A DNA stretch of 64,000 nt. Origin: Diacronema lutheri. Taxonomy: Eukaryota; Haptophyta; Pavlovophyceae; Pavlovales; Pavlovaceae. The stretch covers positions 310,001-374,000 of the forward strand of contig JAGTXO010000023.1 in assembly GCA_019448385.1 (NCBI GenBank), in the 5' to 3' direction. Within the stretch, counting starts at the first letter, position 1, and every line of letters begins with the position of its first letter. Under the pieces are notes generated by a model that was not told the DNA's origin, ran no database searches, and worked only from the letters and a program-made list of their open reading frames with translations. Positions 56,605-64,000 of this stretch are shown here, piece after piece. The position numbers and the translations under genes were made by a program.

Positions 56605-56739
56605 GTTTTCACTTTTCGCAATCTCCGGTCGCGGAAATCCGCGACGATCTCCGCATGTAACATCTAATAAGTGACACAGTCGCGACTGTCCCGTCACTGC
56701 GTGTAAGAGTGACGGTCGCGACGACGACGATTTCGTCAC
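56605..56739 (-). promoter_or_regulatory. upstream element shared with Zn(II)2Cys6 gene A (copy 2)
   Basis: On the minus strand this stretch, 80-215 bp before the PSAT start, matches 51287-51425 over about 130 bp with a few gaps. It keeps GAAATCGTCGTCGTCGCGAC, a CGCAGTGACGGGACAG block and GAGATCGTCGCGG. It is therefore a common promoter or leader placed before a regulator gene and an amino-acid biosynthesis gene. Confidence 0.6.
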
Positions 56740-56754
56740 GTTGGTACTTGCAAG

Positions 56755-56885
56755 CGGCCCTCCTCGGGCCCTTGTCGTGTTCGGATCGCTCAGCAGCTCT
56801 CCCATGCCGACGACCTTGTCGCGAGAAGCGACCCGGCCGCTTTCGTTCTTGCAACTGGCCAGGCCCTTGCACTCGCCGATCGCGC
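56755..56885 (+). pseudogene. relic of the OSCA-like gene, part of exon 4
   Basis: Reading the plus strand, ALVVFGSL, then [20 protein letters not shown], resembles ALVVFASL and ADDVVALARSDPTALAIATG of the channel at 48632-48902. At DNA level, TCGCGAGAAGCGACCC is exactly shared. Only about 130 bp of similarity is present, with small length changes and no flanking exons. It is a fragment left by local duplication or rearrangement. It lies directly upstream of the shared element of the PSAT gene. Confidence 0.65.
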
Positions 56886-56935
56886 GCCGACGATAAGCTT
56901 CCAGGTAGCGCCGGTTGTCCGACTGGCCATCTCAG

Positions 56936-57265
56936 CTAGTGCTTAAAGAGCGGAGCGGCGTAGATGAAGGCAAACATGTACAGGAACCACGAGTACGGGT
57001 TCAGCGGATTGATCAGCGTAAGGAGGGTAGGTGGCTGCGCCTTGTCAGCTGCAGCCGACTGCTTGCCAACGGGCTGCTTCTTGCCGCCGCGCGCAACAGC
57101 GGCACGAGGCCCCTTCTTTGCGACCTGCATCACAAGCGCCATGCGCTCGGAGGGCAAAGCAATCGGCAGAGCGATCTGCGCGGAGACCGGCGCGAGCCCG
57201 AACGGCAGCCGTACGGGCCTGGCCGTGAAGCCGAGGGGGAGGATGAGGAGTCCGAGGTTCATCAT
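56936..57265 (-). CDS. small membrane protein, possibly plastid-targeted
   Basis: ATG at 57265, 109 residues. The N-terminal 40 residues are hydrophobic with scattered Arg and Pro (LILPLGFTARPVRLPFG), like a targeting peptide. A Lys/Ala-rich linker follows (AKKGPRAAVARGGKKQP). The C-terminus has one helix in NPLNPYSWFLYMFAFIYAAP, ending FKH. The shape suits a small thylakoid or mitochondrial membrane subunit, but I do not recognise the family. Codon use and the nearby TATA-like ATATAAATAATA (minus strand, about 57291-57302), about 25 bp upstream of the start, suggest a short 5' leader and strong transcription. Confidence 0.6.
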   Translation of the reverse strand: MMNLGLLILPLGFTARPVRLPFGLAPVSAQIALPIALPSERMALVMQVAKKGPRAAVARGGKKQPVGKQSAAADKAQPPTLLTLINPLNPYSWFLYMFAFIYAAPLFKH

Positions 57266-57389
57266 GAAGCAAACGTTGATTTTTCAACTTTTTATTATTT
57301 ATATGGGGAACGACCCCCATGGCGACGCCGCTCTCTTTTAAACCTTTTTGGGGGGGACTATGTATTTGTATGGTCTCCAAAAAAGCACG
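57266..57389. promoter_or_regulatory. 124-bp AT-rich bidirectional promoter
   Basis: This is one of the most AT-rich stretches in the window. It holds a TATA-like element for the minus-strand small membrane protein and TTTTAAACC/ATGTATTTGTATGG sequence before Zn(II)2Cys6 gene B. The upstream DNA of gene B is thus unrelated to that of gene A. Confidence 0.55.
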
Positions 57390-59614
57390 ATGGAGCAGAA
57401 CCCGTTCGAGTCAAAAGGCTTTGGGCCGGACGACGACGGGCTCCTCGCGCTCATTCCGGACGCGCTGGACGCCAGCGATGACACAGACTCCGCGTCATTT
57501 CCTGAGCCGTTGCTGGACGCTATCGCGGCCAACGCCGCCACGAGAGGGAGCAACGCGCACGAACATCCTGTCGGCGTCTCGGCCGGCGGCGTGCGCAAGC
57601 CCGCGCGCGCCTCGTGCGTGGCGTGCCGCATCTCCAAGGTGCGTGAGCGCGCTCGGAGATAGGGCTGGCGGGCCGCTCGCTTTGCCGACCAGGTTGGCCG
57701 CGCGCGTGCGCGGAAATGGCACTTTGCAACCAGCACGCTCACGCCGCTCGCGTGCGCTGCGCGCGTCGCCCCGCACGGCAGGCGCGGTGTGATCTCGATT
57801 CGCAGCTGGCCGGCGCAATGTGCACGCGCTGCGCGCGCCTCGGCGTGCAGTGCGTGCCCAACGCTCCGTCGATGCGCGGGCGAAAGAGCTCGACAGGCCG
57901 ACTCGGCCCGGCCATTCGCGCGCTCCTCACGCCGGCGGACGGCGGGCGGGCATGCGGTGACGATACGGGCGCGCTCGCCTCGGCTTTGCCGCCGAGTACG
58001 TCTCCGTCCGGCCGCGCGCCCGGCTTGGGCAGCTCGTCGGACGAGCTTGCGGGCACATGTCTCGTGACCGCGTCACGTGCCCAGCCGCGGCTGCAGCAGC
58101 CTCTCCGCCTCGAGCTGTGCACGAGCGTGGGCACGTCGCCCGCGTGCGCAGCGCAGGTGCGCACGCAATGCCACGCTCTTGCCTCGCCCACCGTAACCAC
58201 TGCACACGCGCGCTGCGCGCGGCGCCCCTCGCATTCGCGCGCACGCGCGCACAGCGGCCCGTGCTCATCCGCACGCCCTGTGCTGACATTGGCAACCCGC
58301 TTACATTCACCTCGCCCCACACAACCCTTTCCTCCGCGCCAGCTTGCTAGTGTGCTCGCCGTGTGGGAGCCCACGCGCAACGCGCTGCTTGCAAGCGGCT
58401 CGCAGTCGGCCAAGCTGCACTTCCTCAAGTGCCAGTTCGCCGCTGCCGCGCGATACGGGTCGTACGGTGCGATGGCGCACACGCGCACGTCCGCCGCGCC
58501 ATCCGTGCGCGCGCGCATCATCGCGCTGCTTGGCGTGTTGATCCGCCCCTGCCGCCCCTGCCGCGCGGCGCTTTTCTCGACACCTCGCCGCGCTCGGCCG
58601 CGTATCGCCGCAGAGCACACGCATCTCACGATGCGGCAGGCGCACGAGCTGCAGCTGCCGCTCGACGCGACGCTGCGCGCGCTCTCGGAGATGACGATCG
58701 CCGTCGCCTCGGCCTCCAGCGCGCGCGCCGGATGGCAGGGCGACGGGCGCGTGCTGATCGGCGCGCCAGCGCATGACGACTTCCCGCCCGTCCCTGCCTT
58801 CATCGTCGAATGGCTCGCTTCGCCTTTTATGGTCGTCGTGTGCGCGTGTGCGCACGGCGCGGTGCGATGGCTGGCGAGCGGCATGCTGCAGTCGCTCTTC
58901 GTCCGGGCGGGCATGGCCGACCAGCTCGCCGCCATGCTCGACCCTCAGACCGCCGTCGAGGCCACGCGGCGCGGATGCACGGCGGCGACGAGCGTCGTAC
59001 CCGGCGCCGAGGCGGGCTTGGTCGCAGCGCAGCACGCTTTGGACAACGCGTGGCTTGAACGATTCGCGCCGCACGAGCGGCCGACGCTCGTCAATCTCTT
59101 CACGTCGCTCTGGGCAACTCTCGATTTTGACACCCTTGCGCGCGACGGCGATCAGCCCAGTCGCCGGCGGCTTGAGCGCGAGGGCCATGCGCGCAACTCG
59201 CTCACGCCGCTCATCGGGGGGCTGCAGCTTGGTCCGCAGCACCTATCAATGCGGTTGGTCGCCGAGGACATGGGCGCAGTCTGGTGGGAGGCATATCATT
59301 TTCGACCCGTCGACGCGCAGCTTGGCATCTGTGCGCGCGCCGAGCAGGCGGAGGACTCGGCAATGGCGGTCGCATTTGGCGCAGCGCATGGTACCGGCGG
59401 CGGCCAGTCTGGTGCGTGCAGCGCGGGAAGCGGCGCGCCGGCTACCGGGATGGGCACGTCCGCGCCGCGCGCCTTTGAGGGCAACGGGATGGTGATGGAC
59501 GTGGAGCTGGAGATGGGCTTGGGCATGAGCGCCTCGGCGGACGAGGACGACGCCGCGTTGCAGGCGCTGGCCGAGACGATTGAGATCGAGCAGCTCCTCG
59601 CGATCTGCCAATGA
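57390..59614 (+). CDS. Zn(II)2Cys6 binuclear-cluster transcription factor, copy B
   Basis: Exon 1 (57390-57638) and exon 2 (from 57782) form the same zinc cluster as copy A (SCVACRISKARC and CTRCARLGVQC). With the two probable internal introns (58157-58342 and 58533-58613) it has 604 residues. The first seven residues, MEQNPFE, differ from copy A because the duplication begins in codon 7; the two proteins then agree at nearly every position. Differences cluster near the C-terminus: VWWEAYHFRP versus VCWEAFHFRP, a shortened Gly/Asn segment, and SASADEDDAALQ versus RALAEEDDAAMQ. Both remain intact. It has a different promoter from copy A, so expression should differ. Confidence 0.72.
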
Positions 59615-59655
59615 GTGTGGCCGAGTCACGCCTCATCAACGAAGTGTGCTAAGAA

Positions 59656-59713
<58 letters not shown>
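59656..59713 (+). repeat. 58-nt G homopolymer
   Basis: An uninterrupted G run 41 bp downstream of the gene B stop codon. The same kind of tract recurs at 41735-41857, 46981-47022 and 55721-55757. Confidence 0.9.
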
Positions 59714-59714
<1 letters not shown>

Positions 59715-60163
59715 AACGCGACGGAATGTTGCCTCCATGCCACGCACGAGTGCTGGTCCTGCTGGGCTGGCCGCCAGGAATTACAGCTTTAGTTTTCCCA
59801 GCACACTCACTCATACTGGAACCAAAGTTTCGTTGACGTTACTGCCCGTTGGGTCTGAGTTCGCGGACGAAGGAATAGGAGAGACCCGCGCGCGAAAAAG
59901 CGAAAATGGCCGCGAGAGGTGCGCGCGCGCGTCGCGTCGGCCCCGCGGGAGGTGGCGCGGTGCGTGTCGCGCTATGCGTGTCGCCGCTGCGCGTGGGGGT
60001 TCCTGACATACCCGGGAACCCCGCTCTCATAACCGCGACACGTGCAGGCGGCGCGGCCGCAGCGCCGCGAGCGGCGTCATCATCGGCGTCGGTCGCGGGC
60101 ACCGGCTCTCGGTCGAGGTCATGAAGATCATCCTGTGGCGGCTATTTTCTCGGCAGGAGCGCG

Positions 60164-60460
60164 GTGAGGATCGCGGATGACCTCCACACATCCACCGACA
60201 CGCTCACGGAGTCGATCGTCCGCGCCACCATCGAGCGGTACGAGGCCACCGGCATCGTCGATTCCCAGCCGAACAAGCCGTGCGCGAAGCTCATGAGCGA
60301 GCTCGACCAGGAGCTGATGCTCGCGATCATGGCGGAGCAACCGTGACTTCACTTAAGCGAGATTGCGGCCGAGCTGCAGGCCGTCACGCTCAAGGCGTTC
60401 ACGCGCGAGTACATTCACTACAACCTCTGCGCCGCCGGCCTCTCGCTCAAGAAGATGCAG
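60164..60460 (+). pseudogene. transposase N-terminal fragment (IS630/Tc1-mariner HTH)
   Basis: RIADDLHTSTDTLTESIVRA, TIERYEATGIVDSQPNKP and SELDQELMLAIMAEQP read like the paired helix-turn-helix region of Tc1/mariner transposases. After one stop the same family pattern resumes in another frame (LSEIAAELQAV, REYIHYNLCAAGLSLKKM). The DDE domain is missing. The first 115 nt lie in the left inverted arm, so they are repeated on the minus strand in the right arm. Confidence 0.65.
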
Positions 60461-62159
60461 CGCGTCCAAGCGGCCCGCGACGAAGAAGAACACCTCGGGC
60501 ATGCTGAGGAACAGCTGCGCGCGCTCGACGCTGCTGTTGATGTGCTCAGCAGCCTTGATTCACGCCTGCGCGGTCGCATCCCAGCCAACTTTGCACAACT
60601 CGAGCGCCTGCGCGACCTGCTGCGCGAGCGCCACGCTCTGAGCGGCCGGCATAGTGGGAGCAATGGACTGCGGCGCCGGCACGGGCGCGGAGTAGGCATC
60701 GAACGCGCCGGCCCAGCCGCCCGACGCCACGAGGCCGCCGCCACCGACCTTGCCAGGGTGCTTGGGCGGGGGCGTCACCTCGACGACAAGGTAAAGAATG
60801 CAGATGTCCAAGTCCTGCTGCGCGCCGCTCGGCGCGTAAAACCTGCGCGCCACGTCGGCATCGTCGGTGATCAGCGTCAGGCGGACGAACACTGCGGGCG
60901 CGCCGACCTCTCGCTGATGCCGATCCGGTAGAGCCGAAGGGAGTGAGGCGGCTGCGGCAGGTTGCCGTGAGTCGAGTCGTGCGTCGAGCGTAGGAGCGTG
61001 GTGAGCACGTCGCGGCTCTCGACCAGCGCGTAAAAGCCGTCGGCTGCTTGTAGACCAACGAGAGCGCGTAGCGGCGCGGAAGCGCTTGCTTCGTCATCCT
61101 CACCGTCTTCGCCGGTCGAGCGCGATTAGCGGCGCGACGCGTCTCGCGCGCCGGGCCGGCGCGCCGACACATCGCTCGTCTCCGCCGTGCGCTCCTCAAG
61201 CTGCGCGGCTTTGATCTCCGCCGCCTTTGCGGCCGCCTCGTCCTTGTTGGCGCGCGTCTCAGCCGACCGGGCCTGCGCTTGCGCCTTCTCCCCGAGCGCA
61301 GGCGCAAAGTGCACCTTGTTCTCCTCTGCGTGCGCGCGGCCTCCGACTTGGCGAGCTCCGCGGCCTCCGCGCTATACTGAAGAGGAGCTTGGCCCTTTTT
61401 AAAGCTTGCACGCGAGTGATCGCATCGTTGTCCCCCGAGTTGGCGCCCAGCTTGACGCACAATGGCTCGCCCGGCTTGAGGGCATCAACGTAGAGGGCAT
61501 CAACGTACGCGTCAAAGGACACGAGGTACACGCGCAGCGTCTCCAAAGGATTCCCCTCCTCCTCGGAGTCGTCCGCCACGACTTGAGCGAATCCTGCGCG
61601 GGCACCGCCGCAAGCCCACGCGCCGGCTCGTGCTCGTCCGGCTCGTGCTCGTCCGGCTCGGCCGCCGGCAGCGCGCTCGAGCTACCGGCCTTCGCGCCGG
61701 CCCCGCCGCCGGCGAGGGCGCGCACTGGAGCCGCTTTCTCGGGCGGCTTCGTTGCGCCAGCGCTGGGCTTGCGAGACGAGCGCTGCGGCAGCGCGCCAAT
61801 TGTTGTAGGCGAGTACATGGTAACCCTCGGCACGCGGGGTCGCGCGCCAGCCGGCGCCGAGGTCTCGCGCGCGCGATTGGCCTCGTCTTGGTCGGCCTTG
61901 CGCTTCGCTCGCGTCATCTTGTCGGCTATCGCCTTGTCCAACGGACCGGCGCGCGCGACCTTGACGCGACCAACGCCAGCGCGCGCGCCGGCGTCCGCGT
62001 CCAAGCGGAGGGCCGCGAGCGCGCCTGCGCCGGCCGGCGGGCCGGGCGCGGCGGATGTCGCAGCTGCGGCGGCGGGGTCCTGGCCATCTTGGGAACCCGG
62101 GGCCGGCACGGCGACACCGTCCGCGACGCCGCCGTCCGCTGCCGGCTCACCGAGCGTGT
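60461..62159 (-). other. element interior with broken passenger coding region
   Basis: On the minus strand several protein-like stretches follow each other (KMTRAKRKADQDEANRARET, NPLETLRVYLVSFDAYVDAL, ALGEKAQAQARSAETRANKD, LDICILYLVVEVTPPP) but not in one frame or in a convincing exon set. There is a DEHEP duplication and a YVDAL duplication coded by 15-nt direct repeats. Codon bias is strongest on this strand. I do not recognise a family. It appears to be captured or ancestral cargo that is no longer intact. Confidence 0.4.
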
Positions 62160-62598
62160 GGCTTGTTCGGCTGGGAATCGACGATGCCGGTGGCCTCGTA
62201 CCGCTCGATGGTGGCGCGGACGATCGACTCCGTGAGCGTGTCGGTGGATGTGTGGAGGTCATCCGCGATCCTCACCGCGCTCCTGCCGAGAAAATAGCCG
62301 CCACAGGATGATCTTCATGACCTCGACCGAGAGCCGGTGCCCGCGACCGACGCCGATGATGACGCCGCTCGCGGCGCTGCGGCCGCGCCGCCTGCACGTG
62401 TCGCGGTTATGAGAGCGGGGTTCCCGGGTATGTCAGGAACCCCCACGCGCAGCGGCGACACGCATAGCGCGACACGCACCGCGCCACCTCCCGCGGGGCC
62501 GACGCGACGCGCGCGCGCACCTCTCGCGGCCATTTTCGCTTTTTCGCGCGCGGGTCTCTCCTATTCCTTCGTCCGCGAACTCAGACCCAACGGGCAGT

Positions 62599-64000
62599 AT
62601 GCTGCGGCCGCTAGGGCTGGGCGCGCCCTTCGACTCGGCATCGGCACGCTCAGCGCAGGCGGCGGCTGTGCGCGCCGTGTCCGAGCAGGGCGCCGACGTG
62701 CTGCCCAGCCGGCCTGCGACAGCGTTGTCCGCCACGTCGGGCGCGAGCGCGCGGAGTGAGGGCGGGCGCGTCGTTTTCTTTGACGTCGGGCGCGAGCGTC
62801 ACCCGTCGGCGCTGGGCGAGCTCGGCGCGCCCGCAGCGCGCGGACCGCGCACGCCCGACGTGCCCAACGCTCCCTTTGGCGCACACTTGCCCGTGTCGTC
62901 GTATAATCGCGCTGGCTCGGCTGATCCGCCTCGGCGCGCGCCGCCGCGGCAAGAGCTTTCCGCCTTCCCGTCGAGTGCGCCGCCAAAGCTGCTCGCGCGG
63001 CTCGAGCGCTTCGTCACCGACGAGCTGCACGCGCGCGGGCCGCATGCAAAGCGTCACGAGGTCCTCCGCGAGGCCTATCGCATGTTTGCTGACCACTTTG
63101 GGGCGTACCGGCCCTTCCTTGCCGCTGTCGATGGCTCGGTTGAGGACGAGCTCGCGCGCATGCGCGACAGGGTGCGCACGCTCAACGCGCAACTCGACCG
63201 CGCGACGGCGGCGGGCGGGCAGGCGCGCTTGCTCCTACAGGACGCGTCCGCTTCTGGCCAGGCCGCGCAGCAGGCGCGCGCCGCCGTGCAGTGCCACGAC
63301 GCCTTTTTCAAGCTCGAGCCGCTGTCGCAGCGCGACCTTCTCCTCCGTCTCGCGGCGGTCGTCGGCGGCGCGCCAAGCGCGGCCGTGCTCGCCGCCGTCG
63401 CGTCGGGCGCGCGCCTTGGGCCGAGTGCCGATGGCAGCGCGGCTGTCGACGTGGCCTCCGCCGCGGCCTCCACGCACCGCGCGCAGGCGGCGTGTGCGGC
63501 CGGCGGATCCGGACCTGGTTCCGGCGGACCTGGTTCACGGCCTGTTGGCGGTGCGGGCGCTGTCGGCGGCGCGGTCGGCGTCGGCGGCGTGCTCCCCGCC
63601 GCGTGCGCGCGGCTCGGCTCCTCATCCGATGCTGCTGCACTCGCCACTTCTGCGGGCCCGCGCGGCATGCCGGCCGCCTGTGGCGCGCGCCCGCACTCGT
63701 TGCGAAACGGCTCGGATCCACCGGACCTGCCAATCAAGCCGCCCGCGCCGCGCTCGGTCGCGGCGCGGGCGCTGGCGCGTGCGGGCGGCGCGGCTGGCAA
63801 GGGCGCGCGCCCGCCGATTGGCCGGCTGTGGCGTAAGGTGCAGCAGCTTGACGTGGCCGCGCTCAAGATGGCGATCTCGACGTCTGAGATTGTCGCGAAG
63901 CCGCTCGTCGAGCTTGTCGAGGGGTTGCGCAAGCGTCCTCTGCACGAGCAGGAGGTAATGCTCCGGTACGCGCCTCCTCTCGCCCTCTCCTCAGCGCCGG
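62599..64000 (+). CDS. TSNAXIP1-like coiled-coil protein, 5' part
   Basis: The ATG at 62599 opens a frame of at least 467 codons that runs off the right edge. Residues about 130-200 (LLARLERFVTDELHARG, VLREAYRMFADHFGAYRPFL, LARMRDRVRTLNAQL) match the N-terminal domain of translin-associated factor X-interacting protein 1, found in ciliary and flagellar proteins. DAFFKLEPLSQRDLLLRL follows, then a Gly/Ala-rich linker and another helical block. The start codon is formed by the TA flank of the transposable element plus TG, so the element sits exactly between any native leader and the coding sequence. The upstream half of the promoter is now 2.76 kb away. Exons beyond 64000 are not visible. Confidence 0.72.
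   Translation, partial: MLRPLGLGAPFDSASARSAQAAAVRAVSEQGADVLPSRPATALSATSGASARSEGGRVVFFDVGRERHPSALGELGAPAARGPRTPDVPNAPFGAHLPVSSYNRAGSADPPRRAPPRQELSAFPSSAPPKLLARLERFVTDELHARGPHAKRHEVLREAYRMFADHFGAYRPFLAAVDGSVEDELARMRDRVRTLNAQLDRATAAGGQARLLLQDASASGQAAQQARAAVQCHDAFFKLEPLSQRDLLLRLAAVVGGAPSAAVLAAVASGARLGPSADGSAAVDVASAAASTHRAQAACAAGGSGPGSGGPGSRPVGGAGAVGGAVGVGGVLPAACARLGSSSDAAALATSAGPRGMPAACGARPHSLRNGSDPPDLPIKPPAPRSVAARALARAGGAAGKGARPPIGRLWRKVQQLDVAALKMAISTSEIVAKPLVELVEGLRKRPLHEQEVMLRYAPPLALSSAP

Larger units (their letters stand above)
59842..62597. mobile_element. Tc1/mariner-like element with 438-bp inverted arms
   Basis: Perfect or near-perfect inverted arms, 59842-60279 and 62160-62597, begin CTGCCCGTTGGGTCTGAG and are flanked by the dinucleotide TA on both sides (59840-59841 and 62598-62599), the Tc1/mariner target-site signature. 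Each arm contains the 5' end of a transposase-like frame. The 1.88-kb interior has the continuation of the transposase helix-turn-helix region next to the left arm and unrelated, partly coding-looking DNA beyond it. No DDE catalytic domain is seen, so it is non-autonomous. The arms look like an inverted duplication of one element's end. Near identity of the arms suggests a fairly recent origin. Confidence 0.8.

Noticed and set aside
51463-59614. Fungal contamination as the source of the zinc-cluster genes
   Set aside because: They share GC content, GTGCGN donors and a local upstream module with neighbouring algal-type genes on the same contig.

Overview
The window looks like nuclear DNA of a compact, very GC-rich protist, most likely a haptophyte alga. 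The reasons are (Ser-Pro-Pro)n cell-surface linkers, signal-peptide and type II membrane proteins with Cys-rich modules, a Golgi-type sulfotransferase and galactosyltransferase, ciliary-type IQ and TSNAXIP1-like proteins, many short phase-consistent introns, and long C or G homopolymers. A fungal-type Zn(II)2Cys6 factor is also present, so a stramenopile is not excluded. Species identity cannot be read from the sequence.

Layout. 1-0.7 kb: 3' end of an unknown gene. 0.9-6.9 kb: two subtilisin-like proteases as a tail-to-tail inverted duplication. 7-16.1 kb: an EF-hand protein, a dioxygenase-copper transporter-HMA fusion on the minus strand, and a 1455-residue Pro-rich surface protein. 16.2-24.7 kb: a polytopic IQ-motif protein (-), a GT31-like galactosyltransferase (+), an NHL beta-propeller membrane protein (+), a small Cys-rich type II membrane protein (-) and a patatin-like lipase (-). 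24.7-33.6 kb: one six-exon NET-like/IQ gene whose third intron carries a 2.9-kb minisatellite of 23-nt units. 33.8-39.5 kb: two unknown genes and an eight-exon sulfotransferase with a 60-nt minisatellite in an intron. 39.5-42.3 kb: a gene-poor, less GC-rich stretch with a helicase fragment, a decayed coding region and long G runs. 42.3-50.8 kb: an MsrB-like protein (+), a CBM48 protein (-) and an OSCA/TMEM63-type channel (+). 51.3-59.6 kb: a directly duplicated Zn(II)2Cys6 factor flanking phosphoserine aminotransferase (-) and a small membrane protein (-), with a foldback repeat and an OSCA relic. 59.8-62.6 kb: a TA-flanked Tc1/mariner-like element with 438-bp inverted arms, sitting at the start codon of a TSNAXIP1-like gene that runs off the right edge.

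Gene models were spliced by hand, accepting only introns whose donor and acceptor kept the frame and joined recognisable family motifs. About 30 introns came out. Donors are mostly GTGCGN, with several GC-AG introns. Most genes alternate strand, so many share short bidirectional promoter intervals of 65-176 bp. Several genes build the surface or secretory layer (proteases, sulfotransferase, galactosyltransferase, Cys-rich membrane proteins). Others serve ion transport (copper transporter fusion, OSCA-like channel), calcium/calmodulin sensing (EF-hand, IQ proteins) and serine synthesis. No operon-like pathway grouping is evident.
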